Counted from the stretch's first letter, positions 1-9,987 are shown. The stretch: DNA of 64,000 nucleotides from an uncultured Chthonomonas sp. (GCA_903859705.1 CAIONQ010000061.1:1-64000), one strand, 5' to 3'. The notes: generated by a model not told the origin, from the letters alone. Numbers and translations: made by a program.

Positions 1-619
1 AATCCAGGGTGGCTATTTTACCCATGGCCGATATGGCCGCATCAGATACGCCGCCCGGCGTTTTGAGATAGTATTTGAGGATACCAGGTGAGCGCTGATC
101 CAGCCTGCGGCCCAGTGTGTTGATGATGCCTATTTGAATGGGGCCTGTGGTTTGTTGGGCTGCAAGGCGTAGGGCGCGCCCCGCCTCTGGCTCCGCGCAT
201 CCTTCCAACACTCCCCGCGCTAAGTCTGATGCTCTTGGCTCGAGAAGCAGTTTTGAAAGCACTGGCACACTGCGTGCCGTGCAGATAAGGCGCAGCAGGC
301 GGCTGCACTCTTGCATGCCGAAGGCTGTGGTGCCAGGATCGGCCAGTACGGCATCTAATTCGTCTTCAATCTTCTCCAGCTTCTGCACATCTGTGCCAGA
401 ACGCCGAATGGCTTCGGAAACCGCGTTGGAGGCGTATCTATCCTGATAATCCAGGTTTTTAAGGCGTGTAAACAGCGGTTCTGCTGGCAGCTGAGCATTG
501 GCAGGAGCCACGGCTGATAAGCAAACGGATGCAAGGATGCCACCGATTACAAGCGTGTATACGGTGCTGTTATTTTTGTTTTTGCTCCGAATCGAGGAGC
601 CTGTTTGTTTGCAATACAT
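1..619 (-). CDS. Secreted HEAT-like repeat protein, partial
   Basis: The reading frame stays open to the left edge, giving about 206 residues of N-terminal sequence. It opens with a basic stretch (RSKNKNN), a hydrophobic core (LVIGGILASVCLSAV) and a likely signal-peptidase site after PANA, so the product should be exported. The mature part is rich in Leu, Ala and Arg and has short amphipathic helix pairs (for example SVPVLSKLLLEP), resembling HEAT-type repeats. An in-frame ATG at 658 would add 13 residues; I prefer 619 because it gives a normal signal peptide. The gene follows the Gfo/Idh gene by some 40 nt and is probably co-transcribed with it. A structural or binding role is inference. Confidence 0.7.
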   Translation of the reverse strand, partial: MYCKQTGSSIRSKNKNNSTVYTLVIGGILASVCLSAVAPANAQLPAEPLFTRLKNLDYQDRYASNAVSEAIRRSGTDVQKLEKIEDELDAVLADPGTTAFGMQECSRLLRLICTARSVPVLSKLLLEPRASDLARGVLEGCAEPEAGRALRLAAQQTTGPIQIGIINTLGRRLDQRSPGILKYYLKTPGGVSDAAISAMGKIATLD

Positions 620-662
620 CAGATCACCAATGGCAGCGCCGATAGCCTGCCCTGCCATAAGG

Positions 663-1961
663 TTAGATGCGCCACGGGGAGCGCATGGGGGTTGAAAGCA
701 TAGAGGACGCCGAGGCATCTTCGAGGATATCTTCTGTTTGCGGGTTGAACCGAATTTTGCGGCCCAGCAGCATGGCTATCTGCCCGAGATGCCCGATAGA
801 TGCTGCACGGTGCGCGGTTTCGGCCGGACAGAGCGTTAAGTGGCGGCTTCTAACACAATCCAGAAACTCGCGCTGGTGCCCAGGGCTACGGTAGAACTGA
901 ACCTCATCTGGGCCAACTGCCTGGCTTAAGAGGCTTTTGGTGCTGGCATCGATTCCGCCGCGATCTACCCAGATCCAACTGCCACTCTGGCCGATCCAGC
1001 GTGTTCCACCACGCAGGCTACCTGTGGCGTTGCCAACTACCATCTCCACCCCGCCGTCATATTTTGCAGTAAAGCGGTACTCTGTGGCGGCATTCCAAAT
1101 CCCCTGCTCCGGGTAGCGTCCCCGGCCCTGTATCTCTACAGGCCCGGTGCTATCCCACCCCATGCCCCAGTTTGCGATATCGGCATGGTGGCCAATCCAA
1201 TCCATTAGTTGGCCGCCGCCAAAATCCAGCTGCCACCGCCAGTTCCAGTGCGTTCTCAAATCGCAGTAGGGGGCATAGCGAGAGGGGCCGAGCCAGAACT
1301 CATAATCCAGTTCCGGAGGTGGATCCTTAAACTGCACGGGCCCACTGGGGCTGCCGGTTGGCAGGCCAACCTCAACGCGCACCACTTTACCTATTCGGCC
1401 ATTGCGTACCAACTCACACGCCTGCCGAAAGTGTGCCTGAGAGCGCTGCCAGCTGCCGGTTTGCCACACGCGTGCATACCGCTTCTGCGTTTCTACGATT
1501 GAGCGTCCCTCTGCCAGACAGTGAGAAAGTGGCTTTTCGCCATATACATCCTTGCCAGATTTTAGCGCTGTAATAGCAGTAACAGCATGCCAGTGATCGG
1601 GAGTGGCCATCGAAACCGCATCAATATCTTTGCGGGCGCACAGCTCCCTGAAATCTGTGTAGGCGGAGCAGGTACCACTGTAGTGTTTCTCCACATCTGC
1701 CTTTGCGGTGGCAAGGTGGCTTTTATCCACATCACATACGGCAACTATCTGTGTATCTGGCTGACCCAGAAAGGCACGCATGTTGCTGGAGCCCTGACCA
1801 CCCATGCCTATGCAACCCAACACTATGCGGTTACTGGGCGCAACGTGGCCACCCCGGCCAAGCGCGGAGGCCGGGATAGCGTGAAAGAGTGAAAAGGCCG
1901 TTCCGGTTTGAACTGCAGAACGAAGAAACGCACGGCGGGTTTGTAGCGGTTTGTTGAACAT
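663..1961 (-). CDS. Tat-exported Gfo/Idh/MocA family oxidoreductase
   Basis: An NAD(P)-dependent sugar dehydrogenase-like protein. The N-terminus carries a twin-arginine signal (RRAFLRSAV) followed by a hydrophobic stretch, so it is probably folded with its cofactor and exported. A Rossmann fold follows (GCIGMGGQGSSN), then the family EKP motif (YGEKPLS) whose Lys is catalytic, and the alpha/beta C-terminal domain with a DWIGHHADI metal- or substrate-binding segment. The length of 432 residues fits the exported subgroup. It leads an apparent operon with the HEAT-like protein downstream. The substrate cannot be told; exported members are common in glycan degraders. Confidence 0.93.
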   Translation of the reverse strand: MFNKPLQTRRAFLRSAVQTGTAFSLFHAIPASALGRGGHVAPSNRIVLGCIGMGGQGSSNMRAFLGQPDTQIVAVCDVDKSHLATAKADVEKHYSGTCSAYTDFRELCARKDIDAVSMATPDHWHAVTAITALKSGKDVYGEKPLSHCLAEGRSIVETQKRYARVWQTGSWQRSQAHFRQACELVRNGRIGKVVRVEVGLPTGSPSGPVQFKDPPPELDYEFWLGPSRYAPYCDLRTHWNWRWQLDFGGGQLMDWIGHHADIANWGMGWDSTGPVEIQGRGRYPEQGIWNAATEYRFTAKYDGGVEMVVGNATGSLRGGTRWIGQSGSWIWVDRGGIDASTKSLLSQAVGPDEVQFYRSPGHQREFLDCVRSRHLTLCPAETAHRAASIGHLGQIAMLLGRKIRFNPQTEDILEDASASSMLSTPMRSPWRI

Positions 1962-2124
1962 CGGAAACAGAGCTCAGTGGCGCAGAGCGCGCCCTACGAA
2001 CAGATATGAGTGAATAGTGTTAAATTAGGTTCGAGTGCCCTGGCTTTAAATCCTACAGCAGGATAGATGGTGCCGTTCCCCGAATGCTGAATCAAAGTTT
2101 TGATTGGGCCTGGGGGTTACTATT

Positions 2125-3363
2125 GTGGGCGCTACTATTGGCAGAATTATTATAGCGGTGCTGGATGGCGTTGGCGCGGGAGAACTGCCAGATGCCGCTG
2201 AGTATGGAGATTGTGGCTCCAACACACTATCCAACACGGCCGCTGCGGTAGGCGGCCTTAGCCTGCCAGACATGGGTTCACTTGGGCTGGGCTGCATAAC
2301 GGAGATCGCTGGCGTTCCGCCAACAACAAACCCACTGGGGTGTTATGGCAAAATGCGCGAGGCCTCGGCAGGTAAAGATACCATTACTGGCCACTGGGAA
2401 ATTGCTGGCATTGTGCTCCCAAAGGCGTTCCCCACATACCCACAGGGTTTCCCACCCTTCATTATGGCCGAATTTGAGCGCCTTGCGGGCTGTGAGGCTC
2501 TTGGAAATAAGGCAGCATCTGGAACTGTTATTATTGATGAGCTTGGCAGAGAGCATGTGCTTAGCGGAAAACCGATTGTTTATACCTCTGCCGATAGTGT
2601 TTTTCAGATCGCCATGCACGAAACGGTGTGGCCTATTGAAAAGCAGTATGCGCTGTGCCAGGCCGCGAGGGAGATGCTTGTTGGCGAACATCAAGTAGGG
2701 CGCGTTATCTGCCGCCCATTTACCGGTGATGGGGGCGATGCCGAGGTTCGAGCCCGCCTGGATACGCTGGGTTACAGCGGTCCATCCGCGCCATTCAAAC
2801 GCACCGAGCGCCGTAAAGACTACCCGGTTAACCCGCCCAGGAATATGATTGATGATATCGCGGCTGCCGGGCTGCGCACCCATGCCATTGGTAAAATAAA
2901 TGAGATTTATGATGGTAGGGGCATTCAGAGCTTTGCCCATACCACCAACAACGCCGCTCATACAGGTGCTCTGCTAAAGGCCATAAAGGCTGAGGATGGG
3001 TGTGCTGAGCTTATATTTGCTAATCTAGAAGACTTTGATATGCTTTACGGGCACCGCAACGATGCACCGGGAATGGCGGCTGCACTGGAAACCTGGGACA
3101 GAGCACTTCCAGAAATCCGGGCTGCAATGCGGCCAGACGATATGCTGATTATTACTGCCGACCATGGCAATGATCCCACCACACCCTCCACAGATCACTC
3201 CAGAGAACACCCCTTCTTGCTGGTTTGGGGACCGAATATTCAGGCTGGCGTGAGCCTTGGAGCGCGGGCCACCTATGCGGATATCGCGGCCACGGTTCGT
3301 GAGGCATTTGGGTTGCCGGCAGGAGATGCCGGTGAGAGCTTTTTATCGCTGATCACCGGCTGA
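2125..3363 (+). CDS. deoB: Phosphopentomutase
   Basis: Interconverts ribose-1-phosphate or deoxyribose-1-phosphate with the 5-phosphate form, linking nucleoside salvage to the pentose phosphate pathway; cytoplasmic, Mn-dependent, alkaline phosphatase superfamily. Visible marks are the first metal Asp in VLDGVGAGELPDA near residue 14, the cap-domain signature ITGHWEIAG, and the C-terminal metal cluster ADHGNDPTTPSTDHSREHP. I choose GTG 2125 because a GGGGG run lies 8 nt upstream; a TTG at 2104 would add seven residues. The length of about 412 is slightly above the usual 390-400. The 3' end nearly touches the convergent molybdopterin gene, with 2 nt between them and no room for a terminator. 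Confidence 0.95.
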   Translation: MGATIGRIIIAVLDGVGAGELPDAAEYGDCGSNTLSNTAAAVGGLSLPDMGSLGLGCITEIAGVPPTTNPLGCYGKMREASAGKDTITGHWEIAGIVLPKAFPTYPQGFPPFIMAEFERLAGCEALGNKAASGTVIIDELGREHVLSGKPIVYTSADSVFQIAMHETVWPIEKQYALCQAAREMLVGEHQVGRVICRPFTGDGGDAEVRARLDTLGYSGPSAPFKRTERRKDYPVNPPRNMIDDIAAAGLRTHAIGKINEIYDGRGIQSFAHTTNNAAHTGALLKAIKAEDGCAELIFANLEDFDMLYGHRNDAPGMAAALETWDRALPEIRAAMRPDDMLIITADHGNDPTTPSTDHSREHPFLLVWGPNIQAGVSLGARATYADIAATVREAFGLPAGDAGESFLSLITG

Positions 3364-3365
3364 TA

Positions 3366-5528
3366 TCAGGCATCGGCCCGTGCGAACTGAACCAGGTTGG
3401 TGTGGAAGGTTGAGCCTCCGCCCATATCGGTTAATCTATCCGGCGTGAGCACGTTGATGCTCTTTTCCTGTGGGCTATCTCGGTGCCACCAGATAGAGGG
3501 AGACCATGCCACACCGGCCCGCACATTCTCGCCAACTACGGCGCGCAGCAGTGTTTCTCCCCTATCGTTCCAAACCCTCAGCATATCTCCATCTGTTATG
3601 CCCCGTTTCGCTGCATCGGCAGTGTTCACCCAGATGCGTGGCTCGCGTTCGCTTTTCATTAGCGATTCCACGTTAGAGAATGTGCTGTTCAGAAAGTGAT
3701 GGGCAGCGGGCGAAAGTAAATTAACCGGGTACCTAAAGGCCAGTTCCGGATCGGCCTCAGCGCTTTCTGCCGGAGGGTAGTAATCTGGCAAAGGATCGTA
3801 ACCATCGCGTTGGGCGCGCTGAGAGTAAAGCTCTATTTTGCCCGAACCGGTTCGGAACCCAAGTGATTTGCCGTGCTCTCCGTTTGCGGCCTCTGTGGGT
3901 GTTTGCACCGGTTCGGCATAGGGAATGTATGGGTTTGAAGTGGTTTTAAGCTTGGCGTACCCATGCTCTTGAAGGTACTCATAGGTAATGCCCGCCATCA
4001 ATGGGGAATCTGTATCCAGGGCCCCACGTATCACATCCTCGGCGGTTTCATCAAAAACCGGATCGGTGTAGCCCATGGCCTTCGCCAGGCTATTGAGAAC
4101 ATCGATGTTGGCTCTGGATTCGCCGAGTGGCGCGATGGCAGGGGTGCAGAGGTTGATGTAGAGCTGCCCGTAGGAGGTCATAAGATCCAGGCACTCCATC
4201 TGAGATGTGGCAGGCAGAATGATATCCGCGAGGCGTGCGGTATCCGTCATCATCTGCTCGTGCACAACGGTGAACAGATCCTCTCTGCGTAGCCCTTCCA
4301 TAACCAACGAAGAGTTAGGTGCCACCGCTGCCGGGTTGGAGTTGTATACATACAGTGCGCGGATAGGCGGATCGTTTAATGCAGTAAGGGCGATGCCAAT
4401 CTGGTTCATGTTAACCGCACGTGGCCGCTTGCGCCCCCATTTTACGGGGCTTTCATCATCCGGGCTGCGCATTAAATCCGGGCGTTTTACGCGCTGCCGG
4501 TTGATAGGGAAGTGTGCGCTTGCCGATAGCAGCAGGCCACTGCCAGGTTTTCCCCAGGCACCGATAACGGCAGGCAATGTAACAATGGCGCGAACCATGC
4601 CACCACCGTGGCTGGTGCGAGACATACCGTAGCCCAGGCGAATTGCGGAGGCACCGGAAGTTGCGTAGGCTCTGGCAAGTTCTGTAATTGTATCTTCAGA
4701 TAAGCCCGTTATCTGTGCGGTGCGCGCCAGCGGATATTCTAAGCAGCGATCACGAAAGGCGCGCCAGCCAATGGTGTGCTGCTCCAGAAACGCTTCATTG
4801 TGCAGGCCTTGTTGGAATATATAGGCTGCCATTCCCAGGGCGAGGGCAGCATCGGTGCCGGGGTTGGGCTGTATAAACCAATCGGCGGCCTGTGCCGTGC
4901 GCGTTCGGTAGGGATCGATGACTACAAAGCGAGCGCCTTTTGCCTGCGCTTCTCGGATTATGGGCATCAGGTGCACATTGGTGCTGCTGAGGTTGGTGCC
5001 CCAGGCGATTATGAATTTGCTGTTAGCAAACCCTTCCGGATCCATGCCACCGCTCCAGCCATTTACATAGCCGTACCCAGCCTCGGCTGCGGCAGAGCAG
5101 ATGGTGCGCAGAAGCTGGGACGCCCCCATCCGGCCCCAGAGCCTGCCATCGCAGGCACTCATGTTCACAATTCCCATGGTTCCGGCATAGGAGTATGGCA
5201 GGATGGCCTCTGGACCGCTCTCTTGAATTATCTGCCGCCATCGATCGGTTATTTCTGCTATCGCCTCATCCCATGAGATCTGCTTGAACTCGCTGGAGCC
5301 TTTTGGACCAGTACGGCGGAGTGGATGCAAAATACGATCTTTACTGTAAACCCGCTCCTCGTAGTGAGCCACCTTACGGCACAGGTTACCACGTGTAAAG
5401 GGGTTTTCAGGATTACCGGCAACGCGCGTAAGTGTGCCATCTCGAACGAAAGCAACCATGGAACAGGTATCCGGGCAATCGTGCGGGCATGCGGTTTTAA
5501 TCTGGATCTCTTCGGTAATTGGTGTCAT
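3366..5528 (-). CDS. Molybdopterin-dependent oxidoreductase (FdhF/BisC-type)
   Basis: A 720-residue member of the DMSO-reductase superfamily. The N-terminus has the 4Fe-4S ligand set C14, C18, C22 (CPHDCPDTC) and C50 (GNLCRK), followed by the molybdopterin oxidoreductase core and a C-terminal dinucleotide-binding domain (RIWVNTADAAKRGITDGD). There is no Tat signal, so it should act in the cytoplasm. The superfamily reduces or oxidises small molecules such as formate, nitrate or sulfoxides; the substrate is not readable from sequence. No partner electron-transfer subunit or cofactor-synthesis gene lies nearby, so the gene stands alone. The short gap to the AraC pseudogene downstream on the upstream side gives no strong operon evidence. 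Confidence 0.9.
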   Translation of the reverse strand: MTPITEEIQIKTACPHDCPDTCSMVAFVRDGTLTRVAGNPENPFTRGNLCRKVAHYEERVYSKDRILHPLRRTGPKGSSEFKQISWDEAIAEITDRWRQIIQESGPEAILPYSYAGTMGIVNMSACDGRLWGRMGASQLLRTICSAAAEAGYGYVNGWSGGMDPEGFANSKFIIAWGTNLSSTNVHLMPIIREAQAKGARFVVIDPYRTRTAQAADWFIQPNPGTDAALALGMAAYIFQQGLHNEAFLEQHTIGWRAFRDRCLEYPLARTAQITGLSEDTITELARAYATSGASAIRLGYGMSRTSHGGGMVRAIVTLPAVIGAWGKPGSGLLLSASAHFPINRQRVKRPDLMRSPDDESPVKWGRKRPRAVNMNQIGIALTALNDPPIRALYVYNSNPAAVAPNSSLVMEGLRREDLFTVVHEQMMTDTARLADIILPATSQMECLDLMTSYGQLYINLCTPAIAPLGESRANIDVLNSLAKAMGYTDPVFDETAEDVIRGALDTDSPLMAGITYEYLQEHGYAKLKTTSNPYIPYAEPVQTPTEAANGEHGKSLGFRTGSGKIELYSQRAQRDGYDPLPDYYPPAESAEADPELAFRYPVNLLSPAAHHFLNSTFSNVESLMKSEREPRIWVNTADAAKRGITDGDMLRVWNDRGETLLRAVVGENVRAGVAWSPSIWWHRDSPQEKSINVLTPDRLTDMGGGSTFHTNLVQFARADA

Positions 5529-5595
5529 AGTTTCATGCTCGTAGGGCCGCCGGAATGCGGGTAAATTGCATTATTGAACTGAGTGCGAGTGTACC

Positions 5596-6498
5596 CTAAT
5601 CCTGGCATGGGGCATCTGCTTGAAATCGTAAGTCTGAATTCACGAGAGATCTGTGCCGATACCTGAACACTCGCGGGGTGCATCCAGCATGTGCCTTAAA
5701 AACAGCATTAAAACGGCTGAGCGAACCGAATCCAGATTGGAGCGCCACATCCAAAACCGAACATTCGGTAGTGACAAGTAATCGCTGAGCATGTGTTATC
5801 CGATGGAGGGAGATGTACTGGTTTAACGTTGAACCCATGGTTTTTCAGAACAGTTCCATAGCGTAGTTGGGATGCAGGCCAACGCTTTCTGCAATTGATT
5901 TTACGGTGATAGCGGAAGTGTAGTTGCCGGCGATATAGCGAGTAATCTCTTCTACGTTACGGGAAGTAGTTGAGTTGATCACTGCTTGCTCAGATTCATG
6001 GCTACGAGGAAGTGAAACTTCTGCTGTTTGAAAAGCGAGCCTATGAAGGCGCGCCTCAATTTCCGTTAGGGCAAGAGCACGGATCACATCTGTGCCATCA
6101 GTAAAGTCGATCAGCCACTGTTGTATCAGGGCACTATCCAACACACTACGATCTGTTGAAGGTTCTGCCACCATATTGCCATTTAATAGTGTATGCAATA
6201 GATCTTCCGGTGGGCGAGAGGCCAGGAACCAGGCGAGGGGGAGCGTTAAAACGTGGTAGGGAACGTCGCTGGTGAACGCAATAATTTGATGCGGGATACT
6301 CGCCCAAAACACGCAGAGCCTGCCGCAAGGCACTTCGGCCAGTTTACCGCCTAACAGATAGGTAAGACTGCCCTGCGTAACAAAGTTGACTTCGATTTCA
6401 TTGTGCCTGTCCGGGCGCCTCATGTATGCCGGATTCCACAGCTCACAGGTGAAGCCATAGGGCGCAAACTCAGCTCTCCCCGGGTCAAATGCGTTCAT
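5596..6498 (-). pseudogene. AraC-family regulator broken by an in-frame TGA
   Basis: Two pieces of one AraC-type transcription factor lie in the same frame, separated by a TGA at 5845-5847. Upstream are the cupin-like sensor domain and the first helix-turn-helix (AESVGLHPNYAMELF). Directly after the stop comes KTMGSTLNQY and the second helix-turn-helix (SVLDVALQSGFGSLSRFN). Family members have Arg or Lys at the stop position, so a CGA to TGA change explains it. The start at 6498 has TAAGG upstream; an earlier ATG at 6555 is possible. It is divergent from the GH140-like/DUF1593 pair and probably once controlled it. A truncated product would lack the second DNA-contacting helix. Confidence 0.88.
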
Positions 6499-6614
6499 AA
6501 CCTTATTATACGATATGAAAGTAATGATATACAGGTGGAAATACCCAATATACATGCTGTAGTATTTGGCAAATATGCTGTGGGGAGTAATTGCACGCGC
6601 AGTTCAGGAGGCCT

Positions 6615-7964
6615 ATGTTAACACGAAGACAAACCTTAGCGGGGATTTGTAGCCTGGCTGGCACCTGTAGAGTGGGGCGGGGAGATAAGAGAACGATGCG
6701 TATTTGTGTTAGTGACAACCGCAGATTTTTGCAGTATGAAAACGGTAAGCCTTACTTCTACCTTGCCGATACCGCTTGGGAGCTATTTCACAGGCTTAAC
6801 CGTGAAGAGGCCGAATTCTACCTGAGCACAAGAGCAGCACAGGGCTTTACTGTAGTACAGGCCGCAGCACTTGCAGAATTGGATGGCCTGCATACACCTA
6901 ACCCGTATGGCGACTTGCCTTTGAAAGGCAATGACCCTAAAAAGCCCAATGATGCCTACTTCGCCCATATAGATTACATAGTAAACCGTGCTGAACAGCA
7001 CGGTATTACCATAGCTATGCTGCCCACATGGGGCGATAAGTGGAATAAAAAGTGGGGTGTTGGGCCAGAGGTATTTACGCCAGAGAACGCCTTAAGCTAT
7101 GGGGAATGGATTGGACGTCGGTATCAAGCCAACTCTATCATCTGGGTACTTGGTGGAGACCGAGCTCCAGAAACGCCCGGGCACTACGCCGTTACGCGTG
7201 CCCTTGCTCAGGGTATTCGGTTGTCTGTTGGCAGTTCACAGCTTATCTCATACCACTCCTGGGGCGGCACGAGTTCTGGAGATTACTTCCATTCAGAAGC
7301 CTGGCTCGATTTTAACATGTGCCAAACCGGGCACAAACGCAACCGAGAAAACTGGCGTAGCATAGCAGCAGATTATAGCCGAACGCCCGTTAAGCCTTGC
7401 ATGGATGCAGAACCCGGCTATGAAAATATCCCTGACGATTTTAAGGGTGTGGATTTGCGGCTTCAGGCACACCATTGCCGTAAATCGCTGTACTGGGCGC
7501 TGTTGAGCGGTGCGCATGGCCACACCTATGGCTGTAATGATATATGGCAGATGTGGACCCCGGAACGGAAGTCTACAATCTATGCCGATACTCCATGGCA
7601 AAAGGCTGTTCACTTCCCTGGTGCAGGGCAGATGCAATATGCGAAAAAGCTGCTGTTAACCAAGAACTATTTCTCAAGGGTACCGGACCAATCGATACTC
7701 ATATCGCCAGCTTACACCGAAGGAAATTACATATCTGCTGCCCGTTTTACCGATGGCACAGGAGCGATAGTATACTCGGCTGCCGGCCGGGCCTTTACCG
7801 TGGAACTAAGCAAATTATCTGGCCCCATACATGCACAATGGTACAACCCACGCACAGGGTCCTTATCTTCAGCAGGTAACTATTCTGCGTCTGGCAGTAC
7901 AGAATTTGTTCCGCCAACATCCGGAGACACCGAGGATTGGGCGTTAAGGTTGAGTGCAAGGTGA
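6615..7964 (+). CDS. DUF4038 (GH140-like) glycoside hydrolase with collagen-binding-like C-terminus
   Basis: A (beta/alpha)8-type hydrolase of the DUF4038 group, whose characterised GH140 members release apiose from pectic side chains. The core begins RRFLQYENGKPYFYLADTAW, the usual entry into this fold, and continues with IIWVLGGDR and the acidic segment KPCMDAEPGYEN, where the family has catalytic acids. The C-terminal beta domain (HAQWYNPRTGS) matches the putative collagen-binding module paired with DUF4038. The ATG at 6615 follows AGGAGG with a short 3-nt spacer, and a twin-arginine-like N-terminus (TRRQTLAG) suggests export. It is 11 nt upstream of the DUF1593 gene. The precise glycan is unknown. 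Confidence 0.85.
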   Translation: MLTRRQTLAGICSLAGTCRVGRGDKRTMRICVSDNRRFLQYENGKPYFYLADTAWELFHRLNREEAEFYLSTRAAQGFTVVQAAALAELDGLHTPNPYGDLPLKGNDPKKPNDAYFAHIDYIVNRAEQHGITIAMLPTWGDKWNKKWGVGPEVFTPENALSYGEWIGRRYQANSIIWVLGGDRAPETPGHYAVTRALAQGIRLSVGSSQLISYHSWGGTSSGDYFHSEAWLDFNMCQTGHKRNRENWRSIAADYSRTPVKPCMDAEPGYENIPDDFKGVDLRLQAHHCRKSLYWALLSGAHGHTYGCNDIWQMWTPERKSTIYADTPWQKAVHFPGAGQMQYAKKLLLTKNYFSRVPDQSILISPAYTEGNYISAARFTDGTGAIVYSAAGRAFTVELSKLSGPIHAQWYNPRTGSLSSAGNYSASGSTEFVPPTSGDTEDWALRLSAR

Positions 7965-7975
7965 GATTAGTTGCC

Positions 7976-9412
7976 ATGCGAGATCTGTACTATTCGGGTT
8001 GGAAACGCGCAGTTTGCATATTAGTATTCTCCGTAGGGGTATTGATATGCGCACACGTTGCCGGGAACACACAGAGAGCTGCAAAAAACAGCGGATCAGA
8101 TCGGCGAATTCGGGTTGTTGTGATGACCGACTTCCCACCGCTGGATGCAGTACCGGGTGGGGCCGGATACGGAGCACCAGAAAAAAGAAGTGATACCGAT
8201 GACCTGCAAAGTATGGTTCGGTTCCTGATGTACACAAACGATTTTGATGTTGAGGGACTGGTAGCAACAAGCGGTACATTTGCCAATATTGCCCGCAAAA
8301 CCAACATAATGAGCATATTAGATGCCTATTCTGATGTGTATGGCAACCTGCACCAACATGATGCACATTACCCTTCTCCTGCAGTCTTGAAATCAATAAC
8401 ATGGGAAGGCGCATCTGGCACTTATGGTAAGCCTGCTCGTGAGATAATGGGTGAAGGCAGGGACAGCGAAGCCTCCAACCAGATTGTTAGGCTACTGGCA
8501 AAGCCAGATACACGCCCAATATGGTTCTGCGTCTGGGGCGGTACCGCCGACCTAGCGCAAGCGATATGGAGAATACAATCAAGGTGCACAGCTAAAGCGG
8601 CATCTGAGATGCTATCCAAAATTCGAATTTATAGCATTGGGCTTCAAGACGGCACTGGTCAATGGCTTCTTGATACGTTCCCTGAGATGTTTATCATCGC
8701 TTCTACGGGCAACTACATGGGTATGTTTAATAGTGCAGTAGGCTCAGACCATAGTGTTTGTGACCTGGACTGGGTTAACAAATATATCCGAACCAATCAT
8801 GGCAAATTAGGACAGTGTTACCCTCGCAGTGGCTTTTACCCGGAAACGCCTGGTGTGTGGGAAGGTGACACCCCTTCAGTGCTATACCTGATAAGCGCAA
8901 ATCTGGGCTTAAACGATCCGGAGATGCCCAACGAGCCATCCTGGGGCGGGCGCTTTCAACGTGTATCGCAGAACACTAACCACTGGATAGATGCGCCAGG
9001 TGGGGCAAAAAACATTTGGATGTGGCGGGAAGCATTTCAGAATGACTTTGCGGCCCGGATGGAGTGTTGTGTGACCGGGGCACAAAATACCTCACGCCCC
9101 CCGCAGATTGCGTTAAGGTGTAAGAGACAACGTGAAGTTACAGTTGGAGACGTGATTGAACTCAGGGCCAGTGTAATTGGGGGCCGCCGAGATAATATTG
9201 TTAGCCGCTGGCGCATTGCAGACGAGTGCCTTCCATTGAGTTCTCCAGCGATCATAGACCATGCGGATTCTTGCGACCGTGCTGTGCTCCATGTGCCTAA
9301 CTTGCCTGGCACCAATATCAGGATATTACTGGAGGCAACCGCAACCCGCCTTGGCCAACCGACACTCACACGTTATGAGTACGTGAAGCTGACGATTAAG
9401 GGCATTAAATAA
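7976..9412 (+). CDS. DUF1593 nucleoside-hydrolase-like, Sde182-type protein
   Basis: The N-terminus has a basic patch and a hydrophobic signal or anchor (AVCILVFSVGVLICAHV). Next comes a nucleoside hydrolase-like fold with its Asp-rich entry motif (SDTDDLQSMVRFLMYTNDF then DVEGLVAT). The C-terminal 100 residues form an immunoglobulin-like beta domain as in the cellulose-binding protein Sde182. Family members sit in plant polysaccharide loci, and enzymatic activity is poorly documented. The start is chosen at ATG 7976 because AAGGTGAG lies about 9 nt upstream and the gene follows the GH140-like stop by 11 nt, implying a two-gene operon. Acting on glycosides of cell-wall glycans is inference. 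Confidence 0.85.
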   Translation: MRDLYYSGWKRAVCILVFSVGVLICAHVAGNTQRAAKNSGSDRRIRVVVMTDFPPLDAVPGGAGYGAPEKRSDTDDLQSMVRFLMYTNDFDVEGLVATSGTFANIARKTNIMSILDAYSDVYGNLHQHDAHYPSPAVLKSITWEGASGTYGKPAREIMGEGRDSEASNQIVRLLAKPDTRPIWFCVWGGTADLAQAIWRIQSRCTAKAASEMLSKIRIYSIGLQDGTGQWLLDTFPEMFIIASTGNYMGMFNSAVGSDHSVCDLDWVNKYIRTNHGKLGQCYPRSGFYPETPGVWEGDTPSVLYLISANLGLNDPEMPNEPSWGGRFQRVSQNTNHWIDAPGGAKNIWMWREAFQNDFAARMECCVTGAQNTSRPPQIALRCKRQREVTVGDVIELRASVIGGRRDNIVSRWRIADECLPLSSPAIIDHADSCDRAVLHVPNLPGTNIRILLEATATRLGQPTLTRYEYVKLTIKGIK

Positions 9413-9527
9413 GTGGATAGTTTGGTTTTTGATAGACACTGGGAAGGTAATTATGTAAAACATCCCTAAATTCTTCGGCGTAGCGTTCCAAAAGCGTGCC
9501 TTTTTCTTGCCAATGGAGGTTGCCGAG

Positions 9528-9971
9528 GTGGTACTTTCCAACCGAACTATGCGCTCGTTATTCTCAGCATTTCTTGCTTGCACCGGCCTTGTTGTGCTAG
9601 TGTGGTTTCTTGCCCACGAATTTCCACGGATGGAAGCCATAAAAGGCCCGAATGGGCGTACAACACAGGGCACAGTGGAGAGTGCTGTTGATCGGGTACA
9701 GCAGAATAAGCATATTCTTGAAGCGACAATTGTATTTACGGACGAGCATGGACAGGCGCATCAATTTACAGATAGCTTTGCACCTGAAGTTTGGGCGAAC
9801 CTATCTGCGGGGCAGGCAGTTGGCGTGCGGTATTTGATAACTGACCCTGAATTTGCGTACTGCACAACTTCCTATAAGGCAACTCGTAACCCACTGACTG
9901 TAGTGATAATGGGACTGCTACTGATGACAGTGGGCACCATTGCATGGGTAATTAGCCGTAGGATGCGGTGA
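9528..9971 (+). CDS. DUF3592 membrane protein
   Basis: A small protein of about 147 residues with one transmembrane helix at each end (LFSAFLACTGLVVLVWFLA and LTVVIMGLLLMTVGTIAWVI) enclosing a beta-rich domain. That domain reads like DUF3592: TQGTVESAV, then a run describing a YRVEV-type sheet, then VGVRYLITDPEFA. No catalytic residues are evident and the role is unknown. GTG 9528 is preferred because GGAGG lies 8 nt upstream; ATG 9513 and ATG 9549 are alternatives in the same frame. It follows the DUF1593 gene by about 115 nt and may be separately expressed. Confidence 0.75.
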   Translation: MVLSNRTMRSLFSAFLACTGLVVLVWFLAHEFPRMEAIKGPNGRTTQGTVESAVDRVQQNKHILEATIVFTDEHGQAHQFTDSFAPEVWANLSAGQAVGVRYLITDPEFAYCTTSYKATRNPLTVVIMGLLLMTVGTIAWVISRRMR

Positions 9972-9987
9972 TGTGGCCGAACTAACT

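Noticed and set aside
2278-2961. Minus-strand open frame of 227 codons
   Set aside because: It lies antisense within deoB, whose frame carries all expected motifs; the antisense product has no recognisable features.
5845-5847. TGA as selenocysteine, or a reassigned genetic code
   Set aside because: No selenocysteine insertion hairpin is apparent, the position is Arg in relatives, and many clear genes here end in TGA.
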